Source: an uncultured bacterium (GTDB lineage: Bacteria > Bacillota > Clostridia > Oscillospirales > Acutalibacteraceae). Taken from it: 31,049 nucleotides of DNA. The DNA is taken from NCBI GenBank assembly GCA_905215105.1, contig CAJMOI010000008.1:1-31049 (forward strand), given 5' to 3'. Below the pieces are notes generated by a model. The model saw nothing but the letters and a program-made list of their open reading frames with translations. It made no database searches and had not been told where the DNA came from. The position numbers were made by a program, and so were the translations under genes. Position 1 is the stretch's first letter; each line of letters begins with the position of its first letter. This document shows positions 1-6,930 of the stretch, in pieces.

Positions 1-49
1 TCTAGTGAGCACTACGCTCATAGGGGTTCAAGTCCCCTCCCTCGCACCA
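1..49 (+). tRNA. tRNA-Leu (probable), 3' part only
   Basis: Only the 3' part lies in the window. Visible are the anticodon-stem 3' strand TCTAG (1-5), a long variable arm (TGAGC/GCTCA at 6-10 and 16-20, loop ACTAC), the T arm (AGGGG/CCCCT around TTCAAGT, 22-38), the acceptor 3' strand CCCTCGC, discriminator A and an encoded CCA (47-49). The long variable arm makes it class II (Leu, Ser or Tyr). Discriminator A and an implied 5' GCGAGGG acceptor favour Leu. The anticodon lies outside the window, so the isoacceptor is not known. Confidence 0.85.
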
Positions 50-80
50 AGCCCCTTACCGAAACGGTGAGGGGCTTTTT
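50..80 (+). terminator. Rho-independent terminator of the tRNA gene
   Basis: A perfect 11-bp stem (50-60 with 66-76, AGCCCCTTACC arm) with a five-base loop is followed by a T run (76-80). It begins one base after the tRNA CCA end, so it terminates the tRNA transcript. Confidence 0.9.
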
Positions 81-129
81 GTTTATCTCCATCCATCTGT
101 TTTCCATGTTTCCAGGAAGAGGTGACAGA

Positions 130-972
130 ATGAATTATAAAATACCGGCGCTTTTGGCGGCAGGGGCCGCAATCTTGAGCTATGAGGAAAACAACCGTCT
201 GACGGTAAGCGAATACCGGCTGACGTTTCCCAACCTGCCCAAAGCCTTTGATGGATTTACCATCGTGCAGCTTTCCGACCTTCACAATAAATTGTTCGGG
301 CCTTCTCAAAGGCGGATTCTGAAAAAAATACAGGCGCTGGAGCCGGATGTCATCTGTATGACCGGCGATCTGATTGACCGCCGCCGAACCCGTGTCACCA
401 CCATGGAACACGGGCTGGCACTGATTCGCGGATGTCTGGCCATGGCCCCGGTCTGTTTTGTGCCGGGAAATCATGAGGCAGGCTGGCGGCTGTATCCGGC
501 GCTGAAAACCTGTCTTTCTGCCATGGGAACCGAAGTGCTGGAAAACCGCTGCTTTCCCATGCATCGAGGGGAAGACACCCTGTGGCTGGCCGGTGTGCCG
601 GACCCCAAGTTTTTCGGTGAAAAGCGAAAAATCGGCTTTCGCGCCCAAATGTTGGAAACAGTAGACACTGCAAAGGGCGGCTTTACGGTGCTGCTCAGCC
701 ATCGTCCCGAGCGGCTGGAGGAGTATGGAATTTCCGGCGCGGATCTGGTGCTGGCAGGGCATGACCACGGGGGACAGTTCCGGCTGCCCTTTGCTGGGCC
801 GGTATTTGTACCCAATCAGGGCTTTTTTCCGCCGCTGGCACAGGGGGTTCACCGTGCGGGAAAAACAGTGATGGTGGTCAGCCGGGGACTGGGAAACAGC
901 GTATTTCCCCAACGTTTGCTCAACTGTCCGGAGATCGTCCGGATCGTGCTGCAATCCGGCAGGAAAATGTGA
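130..972 (+). CDS. YkuE-type membrane-proximal metallophosphoesterase
   Basis: A 280-residue calcineurin-like phosphoesterase. All metal-site motifs of the family are visible: SDLH (D50, H52), GDLIDRR (D80), GNHE (N114, H115), LSH (H191) and GHDHGG (H211, H213), which would hold a dinuclear metal centre. A short hydrophobic N-terminus (about residues 5-17) suggests membrane association, as in YkuE-like proteins, for which lipid or nucleotide substrates have been suggested; the substrate here is unknown. The ATG at 130 is chosen because GGAAGAGG (115-122) sits 7 bases upstream. The frame is open further 5', but only through the tRNA terminator. No promoter is evident in the 50 bases after that terminator, so the gene may depend on readthrough. 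It stands alone before the nfn operon. Confidence 0.88.
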   Translation: MNYKIPALLAAGAAILSYEENNRLTVSEYRLTFPNLPKAFDGFTIVQLSDLHNKLFGPSQRRILKKIQALEPDVICMTGDLIDRRRTRVTTMEHGLALIRGCLAMAPVCFVPGNHEAGWRLYPALKTCLSAMGTEVLENRCFPMHRGEDTLWLAGVPDPKFFGEKRKIGFRAQMLETVDTAKGGFTVLLSHRPERLEEYGISGADLVLAGHDHGGQFRLPFAGPVFVPNQGFFPPLAQGVHRAGKTVMVVSRGLGNSVFPQRLLNCPEIVRIVLQSGRKM

Positions 973-1009
973 ATTTTGCGGTTTTTCAAAACAAATCCTG
1001 CATTTTTTA
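959..1009 (+). terminator. Possible weak terminator after the phosphoesterase gene
   Basis: GCAGGA (959-964) pairs with TCCTGC (996-1001), with an inner TTTTG/CAAAA helix (974-978 with 987-991), followed by ATTTTTTATT. The stem starts inside the last codons of the phosphoesterase gene. It contains an internal loop, so the call is moderate. Confidence 0.4.
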
Positions 1010-1039
1010 TTGCGCATATCTGTCGGAATGTGTTATAAT
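1010..1039 (+). promoter_or_regulatory. Sigma-A promoter of nfnAB with extended -10
   Basis: A perfect TATAAT at 1034-1039 is preceded by TG one base upstream (TGTTATAAT, extended -10). A weak -35, TTGCGC (1010-1015), sits 18 bases away. The start codon of nfnA is 137 bases further on, which leaves a long leader. Confidence 0.72.
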
Positions 1040-1046
1040 ATCTGTT

Positions 1047-1158
1047 ACACGGCATCTGCTGCCGTGTGGATTTCCGTACAGGATCATAAACCGGCTGCAT
1101 CCTGTGTCAGCCGTATTTTCAAGCGGTTTCCCTCCCGGTTTTCCGGCAAAGAAACCGC
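1047..1158 (+). promoter_or_regulatory. Structured 5' leader of nfnAB: three consecutive hairpins
   Basis: Three inverted repeats follow the promoter. ACACGGCA/TGCCGTGT (1047-1054 with 1060-1067) is perfect, with a 5-base loop. CGGCTG/CAGCCG (1092-1097 with 1108-1113) has a 10-base loop. GCGGTTTC/GAAACCGC (1123-1130 with 1151-1158) ends 4 bases before the CGGAGG ribosome binding site (1163-1168). The first could also be a DNA operator near the transcription start. No known riboswitch class was recognised. Confidence 0.5.
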
Positions 1159-1176
1159 AAAACGGAGGAACGATTC

Positions 1177-2022
1177 ATGTATCAGATCATTGAAAAGAAG
1201 GAACTGAACCCCACCGTGACCCTCATGAAAGTGAAGGCCCCGCTGGTTGCAAAAAAAGCAGAGCCCGGACAGTTCATCATTCTGCGTGTGGACGAAAACG
1301 GCGAGCGGATTCCCCTGACGGTTGCCGATTATGACCGGGAGGCCGGTCTGGTGACCATTATCTTCCAGATTGTCGGTGCAACTACCGAAAAGCTGAACCA
1401 CCTGAACGAGGGTGACTGCATTCACGATTTTGTAGGCCCGCTGGGCGTTCCTTCCCATGTGGAAGGACTGAAAAAGGTTGCAGTTGTCGGCGGCGGCGTG
1501 GGCTGTGCCATTGCTTATCCCATCGCCAAGAAGCTCCACGAGCTGGGCGCTGAGGTTCACTCTGTGGTGGGCTTCCGCAATCAGGATCTGGTGATTCTGG
1601 AAGACGAGTTCAAAGCAGTCAGCGACAAATTTGTCCTGATGTCCGACGACGGCTCCTGCGGCGAAAAGGGTCTGGTGACCGACGCCCTGAAGAAGCTCAT
1701 CGAGAGCGGCGAGCAGTATGACGAAGTCATCGCCATCGGACCGCTGGTCATGATGAAATTTGTCTGCCTGCTGACCAAGCAGTATAACATCAAAACCGTT
1801 GTCAGCATGAACCCCATTATGATCGACGGTACCGGCATGTGCGGCGGCTGCCGCCTGACCGTTGGCGGAGAGACCAAGTTTGCCTGCGTGGACGGTCCCG
1901 ATTTCGACGGCCATCTGGTGGACTTCGACGAGGCCATGGAGCGCGCTTCCATGTATAAGCCTTTCGAGCGTCATCAGCACGAGGAAACCTGCAATCTGTT
2001 CAAAAAGGAAGTCAAGGCCTGA
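1177..2022 (+). CDS. nfnA: NfnA-type NADH-dependent ferredoxin:NADP+ oxidoreductase, small subunit
   Basis: A 281-residue protein of the ferredoxin-NADP reductase family (FAD- and NAD-binding, PyrK-like). The FAD domain covers about residues 1-95, with the loop RIPLT at 44-48. The nucleotide-binding domain starts at VAVVGGGVGCA (101-111). The C-terminal [2Fe-2S] site is DGTGMCGGCR with C222, C225 and a later C237; in characterised NfnA an aspartate is reported to take the fourth ligand position, and D217 would fit. With NfnB it forms the cytoplasmic flavin-based electron-bifurcating transhydrogenase that couples NADH, NADPH and ferredoxin. The start has CGGAGG 8 bases upstream. The nfnB gene follows after 49 bases. 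The annotation sulfide dehydrogenase or glutamate synthase beta subunit would refer to the same family; adjacency to nfnB favours NfnA. Confidence 0.9.
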   Translation: MYQIIEKKELNPTVTLMKVKAPLVAKKAEPGQFIILRVDENGERIPLTVADYDREAGLVTIIFQIVGATTEKLNHLNEGDCIHDFVGPLGVPSHVEGLKKVAVVGGGVGCAIAYPIAKKLHELGAEVHSVVGFRNQDLVILEDEFKAVSDKFVLMSDDGSCGEKGLVTDALKKLIESGEQYDEVIAIGPLVMMKFVCLLTKQYNIKTVVSMNPIMIDGTGMCGGCRLTVGGETKFACVDGPDFDGHLVDFDEAMERASMYKPFERHQHEETCNLFKKEVKA

Positions 2023-2071
2023 GGCTTGCCCGGCCTGTCAAGATAGAATTCATTGGGAAAGGAAGAGTACC

Positions 2072-3463
2072 ATGCCCAACATGTCATTGAAGAAAAACGA
2101 AATGCCGGTGCAGGACCCCCAGGTCCGCAATCATAATTTCAGCGAGGTTGCGCTGGGCTATACCGAGGAGCAGGCACTGGACGAGGCAGAGCGCTGCCTG
2201 AACTGCAAAAATAAGCCCTGCGTAGGTCATTGCCCCGTTGCCATCGATATTCCCGGTTTTATCGCCAGGATCCGTGAAAAGGATTATGAAGGCGCATATC
2301 AGATTATCAACCGTTCCAGCTCTCTGCCCGCTGTCTGCGGCCGTGTGTGTCCGCAGGAAACCCAGTGCGAGAGCAAGTGTGTCCGCGGCATCAAAGGTGA
2401 GCCGGTGGCCATCGGCCGTCTGGAGCGCTTTGTGGCGGACTGGCACAATGCCCACGCCACCGAGAAGGCAAAGGCCCCCGAGAGCAACGGCCACAAGGTC
2501 GCCGTGGTGGGTGCAGGTCCTTCCGGCCTGACCTGTGCCGGTGATCTGGCCAAGATGGGATACAAGGTTTCCGTGTTTGAAGCTCTGCATCTGGCCGGCG
2601 GTGTGCTGGTCTACGGTATCCCCGAGTTCCGTCTGCCCAAGGCCATTGTTCAGAAGGAAGTGGATACCCTGAAAGAGCTGGGCGTGGAAGTGGACACCAA
2701 CACGGTGATCGGCCGCACCCTGACCATCGACGAGCTGTTTGACAACGGCTTCGAGGCTGTGTTCATCGGTTCCGGCGCAGGTCTGCCCCGGTTTATGAAC
2801 ATCCCCGGTGAGAACCTGAAGGGCGTCTATTCCGCCAACGAGTTCCTGACCCGTGTAAACCTGATGAAGGCTTACAAGGACGGCAGCAGCACGCCGATTC
2901 AGCACGCGAAAAATGTCGCGGTTGTGGGCGGCGGCAACGTGGCCATGGACGCAGCCCGCTGCGCAAAGCGTCTGGGCGCTGAAAATGTGTACATTGTATA
3001 TCGCCGTTCCGAAGAGGAAATGCCCGCTCGCCGTGAGGAAGTGGAGCACGCCAAGGAAGAGGGCATCATTTTCAAGGTGCTCAACAATCCCACCGAGATC
3101 GTGGGCGACGAGCACAAGTTTGTCTGCGGCATGAAGTGCGTGGAAATGGAACTGGGCGAGCCCGATGAGTCCGGCCGCCGCCGTCCGGTGGAGAAGAAGG
3201 ACTCCGAGTTCCTGATGGATGTGGATTGCGTGATTATGTCCATCGGTACTTCTCCCAACCCGCTGATCCGCAACACCACCAAGGGTCTGGAAACCAACCG
3301 CCGCGGCTGCATTGTCACCGAGGAAGAAACCGGTCTGACTTCCCGCGAGGGCGTTTATGCCGGCGGTGATGCCGTAACCGGCGCTGCAACGGTGATTCTG
3401 GCAATGGGCGCAGGCAAAAAGGCCGCCAAGTCCATTGACGAGTACATCCGTTCCAAGAACTGA
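2072..3463 (+). CDS. nfnB: NfnB/GltA-type NADPH-binding flavoprotein with two [4Fe-4S] clusters
   Basis: A 463-residue homolog of the glutamate synthase small subunit, the large subunit partner of NfnA. The N-terminal Fe-S domain carries cysteines at 42, 45, 50, 54 and 89, 93, 99, 103. The FAD Rossmann motif GAGPSG is at 147-152 and the NADPH motif GGGNVA at 286-291. The C-terminal FAD motif is YAGGDAVTGA. The ATG at 2072 has GGAAAGGAAG upstream (2056-2065). The frame is open much further 5', but that part overlaps nfnA in another frame and has no homology. A lone GltA-like protein would suggest glutamate synthesis; no GltB-like large subunit is in the window, and the nfnA neighbour makes the bifurcating complex the better reading. 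Confidence 0.9.
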   Translation: MPNMSLKKNEMPVQDPQVRNHNFSEVALGYTEEQALDEAERCLNCKNKPCVGHCPVAIDIPGFIARIREKDYEGAYQIINRSSSLPAVCGRVCPQETQCESKCVRGIKGEPVAIGRLERFVADWHNAHATEKAKAPESNGHKVAVVGAGPSGLTCAGDLAKMGYKVSVFEALHLAGGVLVYGIPEFRLPKAIVQKEVDTLKELGVEVDTNTVIGRTLTIDELFDNGFEAVFIGSGAGLPRFMNIPGENLKGVYSANEFLTRVNLMKAYKDGSSTPIQHAKNVAVVGGGNVAMDAARCAKRLGAENVYIVYRRSEEEMPARREEVEHAKEEGIIFKVLNNPTEIVGDEHKFVCGMKCVEMELGEPDESGRRRPVEKKDSEFLMDVDCVIMSIGTSPNPLIRNTTKGLETNRRGCIVTEEETGLTSREGVYAGGDAVTGAATVILAMGAGKKAAKSIDEYIRSKN

Positions 3464-3484
3464 GTTTTTGAAACTGCGATCATA

Positions 3485-3533
3485 AAACAACAGCCGTCCG
3501 GCTCCATTGAGAACCGGGCGGCTGTTGTTTTTT
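3485..3533. terminator. Bidirectional terminator between nfnB and rrf2
   Basis: A stem of 17 pairs (3485-3501 with 3514-3530, including one G-T pair) has a 12-base loop. It has T-rich ends on both strands (TTTTTT at 3528-3533 on the plus strand, TTTTATG on the minus strand). It lies between convergent nfnB and rrf2 and can serve both. Its arms CAGCCGTCCGG and CCGGGCGGCTG recur at 13578-13610. Confidence 0.88.
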
Positions 3534-3555
3534 CTGCTGTTTTACTGGGAAACCG

Positions 3556-3960
3556 TCACGGCTTCATCAGGCTGGCAAGGGTGACTTGTCCCAGATACTC
3601 GTGAATCTGACGGTTCAGCTCTTTCCACATGGGAAGTGTCCGGCATTCGGACTTGCGTTCACATTCCTCTGCATCGCATTCCAGACAGGCCACCGGTGCA
3701 AGACTGCCTTCTGTCAGACTCAAAATTTCGCTGACGGAATAGGCTTCCGGAGCCCGGGTCAGGCGATAACCGCCGCCCTTTCCGTGGACACCTTCAATCA
3801 GATTGGCGGAAACCAGCGGAGGGAGGATTTTTTCCATATATTTGAGAGAGATTCCCTGCCGTTCCGCTACGGATTTCATGGCAATGTAGTTTCCGTCGCT
3901 GTGTTCCGCCAGATCAATCATGACACGGAGCGCGTAGCGCCCCCTTGTGGAAATCATCAT
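3556..3960 (-). CDS. Rrf2-family transcriptional regulator (IscR/CymR-like)
   Basis: A 134-residue Rrf2 protein. It shows the typical N-terminus (STRGRYALRVMIDLA), a winged helix with SLKYMEKILPPL and the wing GKGGGYRL. The C-terminal half holds C92, C95, C100 and C106; IscR ligates a [2Fe-2S] cluster with three cysteines in this region, so cluster binding is plausible. It is the last gene of the cysK-iscS-iscU group, 52 bases after iscU, and is therefore likely to sense Fe-S or cysteine status and to control this operon. CymR, the Rrf2 regulator of cysteine synthesis in Bacillus, lacks such a cysteine set, so an IscR-like role is favoured. Two ATGs lie in tandem at the start; AAGGAAGGTG lies 7 bases upstream of the first. 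Confidence 0.9.
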   Translation of the reverse strand: MMISTRGRYALRVMIDLAEHSDGNYIAMKSVAERQGISLKYMEKILPPLVSANLIEGVHGKGGGYRLTRAPEAYSVSEILSLTEGSLAPVACLECDAEECERKSECRTLPMWKELNRQIHEYLGQVTLASLMKP

Positions 3961-4012
3961 GGCCGTTCACCTTCCTTTTTGAGTCCATCATAGCACAGGG
4001 AGTGGGGAGCAA

Positions 4013-4480
4013 TCAAGTGTTCGCTGTTTCGGAAAGCTGCCGCGTGAATGATCCGTGGCAGTGGGCACAGTGTTCACAGTCGGGAAACTGACTGTGGTCA
4101 TAAGCAATGTCGTTTCGGTCGTAATAATTCTGAACTGCCTTTTTGATGGCTTCCTCTGCCAACACGGAACAATGAATTTTGTGAGCGGGAAGCCCGTCCA
4201 GCGCTTCCATAACCGCTTTGTTTGTCAGTTTCAGCGCGTCCTCCACCGATTTTCCTTTAATCAGTTCGGTCGCCATGGAGCTGGAGGCAATGGCGCTGCC
4301 GCATCCGAAGGTTTCAAACTTGACATCGGTGATGCGATTGTCCTCGATTTTCAGATAAATTTTCATGATATCGCCGCAGACAGGGTTTCCCACTTCTCCA
4401 ACACCGTCAGCGTCTTCGAGAATCCCTACATTTCTGGGATTTCGGAAATGGTCCATTACTTTTTCGCTGTATAAAGCCAT
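4013..4480 (-). CDS. iscU: IscU/NifU-type Fe-S cluster scaffold
   Basis: A 155-residue scaffold for assembling Fe-S clusters from sulfide delivered by IscS. The three conserved ligands are present: C35 (GNPVCGD, with D37), C60 (FGCGSA) and C103 (KIHCSVLA). A C-terminal extension carries a further cluster, C135, C138 and C141 followed by H142, absent from the E. coli-type protein but seen in clostridial NifU-like proteins. The ATG at 4480 is chosen because GAGAGGTG lies just upstream; an earlier in-frame ATG (4495) overlaps the iscS stop and is less well placed. The gene starts 11 bases after iscS, which indicates co-transcription. Confidence 0.92.
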   Translation of the reverse strand: MALYSEKVMDHFRNPRNVGILEDADGVGEVGNPVCGDIMKIYLKIEDNRITDVKFETFGCGSAIASSSMATELIKGKSVEDALKLTNKAVMEALDGLPAHKIHCSVLAEEAIKKAVQNYYDRNDIAYDHSQFPDCEHCAHCHGSFTRQLSETANT

Positions 4481-4491
4481 TATAACACCTC

Positions 4492-5682
4492 TCATTCCGC
4501 AAAGATATGGGGCCGTTTTCCGGTGGTCAGGTCTCGCCAGAAGGGAGACATACTTCGCAAACGGGTCACCACATCAGTGACTGCTTCTATAATAGAATCA
4601 ATTTCCTTTTCTGTCATTTCCTCGCCAAGGCTGAGACGAAGGGAGCCATGGGCCACTTCATGGGGCCTGCCGATTGCCAGCAGTACATGGCTGGGGTCCA
4701 GGGTTCCGCTGGTACAGGCGGAACCGGAAGAAGCACAAATACCCTTCTCGTCCAGCAAAAGCAGCAGGGATTCCCCTTCGATTCCCTCGAAACAGAAATT
4801 CACATTTCCGGGCAGCCGGGGTTCCGTTGCTCCGTTCAGTTCGCTGTATGGAATCCGGTTCAGGCCTGCAATCAGCCGGTCACGGAGAAGTGTCAGCTTC
4901 CGGCTGTTCTCCTCCATTCCGGTGCAGGCTTCCTCCAGTGCAGCAGCCATTCCCATAATGGCCGGAACATTTTCCGTGCCTGCACGTTTTCCACGTTCCT
5001 GTCCTCCGCCGCTGATGACGGTTTCCAGCGGAATACCGCGCCGGACATACAGGGCGCCGACTCCTTTTGGACCGTGGAATTTATGGGCGGAGAGGGAAAG
5101 CAGATCAATCTGCTGGGCTTTGACATCGATGTGCAGGTGTCCCACGGCCTGTACGGCATCTGTGTGGAACAGCACGCTCTTTTCCCGGCAGACAGCGCCG
5201 ATTTCCCCAATGGGCTGAATGGTGCCGATTTCATTGTTGGCATACATCACCGTTACCAGACAGGTGTCCTCCCGAATGGCTTCGACTACCTGCTGTGATG
5301 TCACAACGCCATTGCTGTGGACATCCAGCAGCGTGATTTCAAACCCCTGTTTTTTCAGTTTTTCCAGTGTATGGAGAACCGCGTGATGCTCAAAGGCAGT
5401 GGAAATGATATGTTTTTTGCCTTTTCGTGCTCCCAATGCTGCCGCTGTCAGAATTGCCTGATTGTCTGCTTCGCTTCCGCCGGAGGTGAAAGTGATTTCC
5501 CGGGCATCCGCATTCAGACAGGCTGCAATGCGGCTTCGAGCGTCTTCCAGTGCTTCTTTGGCCTTCTGACCGAATTCATAAAGGCTGGAAGGATTCCCGT
5601 ACAGGTTTTCCAGATAGGGCAGCATGGCGTTGATAGCGGTTTTGCTCATTTTGGTGGTTGCGGCATTATCTGCATAAATCAT
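4492..5682 (-). CDS. iscS: Cysteine desulfurase IscS/NifS
   Basis: A 396-residue PLP-dependent class V aminotransferase that takes sulfur from cysteine as a persulfide and releases alanine. Visible features are the N-terminal YADNAATT, EADN (71-74), FEHHAVL (H99/H100), the PLP lysine K201 in SAHKFHGPKG and the active-site loop SGSACTSG with C323. The length matches the NifS/IscS group. The start has GGAGGG 7 bases upstream. It lies 14 bases after cysK and 11 bases before iscU, so cysteine made by CysK can feed directly into sulfur transfer to IscU. Confidence 0.94.
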   Translation of the reverse strand: MIYADNAATTKMSKTAINAMLPYLENLYGNPSSLYEFGQKAKEALEDARSRIAACLNADAREITFTSGGSEADNQAILTAAALGARKGKKHIISTAFEHHAVLHTLEKLKKQGFEITLLDVHSNGVVTSQQVVEAIREDTCLVTVMYANNEIGTIQPIGEIGAVCREKSVLFHTDAVQAVGHLHIDVKAQQIDLLSLSAHKFHGPKGVGALYVRRGIPLETVISGGGQERGKRAGTENVPAIMGMAAALEEACTGMEENSRKLTLLRDRLIAGLNRIPYSELNGATEPRLPGNVNFCFEGIEGESLLLLLDEKGICASSGSACTSGTLDPSHVLLAIGRPHEVAHGSLRLSLGEEMTEKEIDSIIEAVTDVVTRLRSMSPFWRDLTTGKRPHIFAE

Positions 5683-5696
5683 GATCGTCCCTCCAG

Positions 5697-6629
5697 TCAG
5701 TCGGAAAACAGGGGAGTGGAAAGATACCGGTCCCCTGTGTCCGGAAGCAGAACCACGATGGTCTTTCCCTTATTTTCCGGACGTTTTGCCAATTCCACGG
5801 CGGCCCAGACTGCTGCACCGGAAGAAATGCCCACCAGCACTCCTTCCAGCTGTCCCACACGCTTGCCATAGGCGAAGGCGTTTTCATTGGACACCGTGAG
5901 AATTTCATCGTAAACTTCGGTATTCAGGATTTCCGGCACAAATCCGGCTCCAATGCCCTGGATTTTGTGTGCGCCGGCAGCTCCGCCGGAAAGAACAGGG
6001 GAATCTACCGGTTCCACAGCCACCACTTTTACGGAAGGATTTCGGCTCTTGAGATAGCCGCCCACGCCGGTAATAGTACCGCCGGTTCCCACACCGGCCA
6101 CGAAAATGTCCACTTGGCCGTCGGTGTCCTGCCAGATTTCCGGTCCGGTAGTAGCCCGATGGATTGCCGGATTTGCAGGATTGACGAATTGGCCGGGGAG
6201 AAAGCTGTTGGGAATTTCTTGTGCCAGTTCCTCTGCTTTGGCAATGGCGCCCTTCATACCCTTGCTTCCTTCGGTCAGCACCAGTTCGGCTCCGTAAGCT
6301 TTCAACAGCTGGCGGCGCTCCACACTCATGGTTTCGGGCATGACAAGAATGATGCGATAGCCTCTTGCAGCTGCGACGGCTGCAAGGCCGATTCCGGTAT
6401 TTCCGGAGGTGGGTTCAATGAGAACGGACCGGGGATTCAGCAGCCCCTTTGCTTCGGCGTCGTCAATCATCGCCTTTGCCACCCGGTCCTTGACAGAACC
6501 TGCGGGGTTAAAATATTCCAGCTTTGCAAGAATTCTTGCTTCCAGTTTTTCGGTATGCTCGATATGGGTCAGCTCCAGTAAAGGAGTCTTTCCGATAAGT
6601 TGGTCGGCAGAAGTATAGATGTTTGCCAT
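5697..6629 (-). CDS. cysK: O-acetylserine sulfhydrylase (cysteine synthase A)
   Basis: A 310-residue PLP enzyme of fold type II that makes cysteine from O-acetylserine and sulfide. The PLP lysine is K47 in NPAGSVKDR. The asparagine loop is TSGNTG (74-79), the phosphate loop is VGTGGTITG, and the C-terminal half contains GISSGAA. The length equals that of typical CysK. AAGGAGG lies 7 bases upstream of the start. It is the first gene of the minus-strand operon cysK-iscS-iscU-rrf2, with a good promoter about 140 bases upstream. CysM is a possible alternative, but length and motifs fit CysK. Confidence 0.94.
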   Translation of the reverse strand: MANIYTSADQLIGKTPLLELTHIEHTEKLEARILAKLEYFNPAGSVKDRVAKAMIDDAEAKGLLNPRSVLIEPTSGNTGIGLAAVAAARGYRIILVMPETMSVERRQLLKAYGAELVLTEGSKGMKGAIAKAEELAQEIPNSFLPGQFVNPANPAIHRATTGPEIWQDTDGQVDIFVAGVGTGGTITGVGGYLKSRNPSVKVVAVEPVDSPVLSGGAAGAHKIQGIGAGFVPEILNTEVYDEILTVSNENAFAYGKRVGQLEGVLVGISSGAAVWAAVELAKRPENKGKTIVVLLPDTGDRYLSTPLFSD

Positions 6630-6736
6630 GGTTTTCCTCCTTGACTTTTCAAAATGCCGGTTCAGGCGATCTAATGATTCATGTTATGTCGGTCGGGAAT
6701 GACACTGGTTTGACTGGAAATCAACGCAGTATCAAT

Positions 6737-6805
6737 CGATTTACCTACTGGTTTGGTATGTTGATGAAATCATATCACGATTTACCCACTAAGTCAAGGG
6801 GTAAA
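6737..6805. promoter_or_regulatory. Candidate paired operator sites of the cysK operon
   Basis: TTTACCC (6781-6787) and GGGTAAA (6799-6805) form a perfect dyad with an 11-base gap that covers the -35 box. A second, weaker dyad, TACC/GGTA (6742-6745 with 6755-6758), lies downstream of the start site. Both left halves belong to a 13-base direct repeat CGATTTACC(T/C)ACT at 6737-6749 and 6778-6790, 41 bases apart, i.e. close to four helical turns. The encoded Rrf2 protein is the obvious candidate to bind here; that is an inference. Confidence 0.55.
6769..6797 (-). promoter_or_regulatory. Sigma-A promoter of cysK-iscS-iscU-rrf2
   Basis: On the minus strand, -35 TTGACT (6797-6792), a 17-base spacer and -10 TATGAT (6774-6769). 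The transcription start would be near 6762, giving a leader of about 130 bases before cysK. Confidence 0.82.
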
Positions 6806-6846
6806 AAGAAAACTTTTCTGGGTCCCTACTCTTCACTCTCAAAGGC

Positions 6847-6882
6847 AGTAAAAGGCCGGCCCCATCATGGGACCGGCCTCTC
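6847..6882 (-). terminator. Terminator of the GH84 gene
   Basis: AGGCCGG pairs with CCGGCCT (6853-6859 with 6873-6879), extended by CCC/GGG (6861-6863 with 6869-6871) across one mismatch, with loop ATCAT. On the minus strand it is followed by TTTTAC. It lies about 50 bases past the GH84 stop codon. Confidence 0.78.
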
Positions 6883-6930
6883 ACTGCATTGTATGATCCA
6901 GAATTACGAAACAGTCAGTTGTCGTTTTGC

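Noticed and set aside
1..49. tRNA-Leu 3' end as attachment site of the mobile element on the right
   Set aside because: I saw no second copy of the tRNA 3' sequence near 28900-29080 or elsewhere, and ordinary chromosomal genes fill the 28 kb between.
2084..3490. A 468-codon minus-strand frame opposite nfnB
   Set aside because: It is the complement of a well-supported flavoprotein gene, with no recognised domain; its end also runs into the terminator.
6630..6768. S-box or T-box riboswitch in the cysK leader
   Set aside because: No T-box sequence, S-box helix pattern or leader terminator was recognised in this stretch; the dyads look like protein sites.
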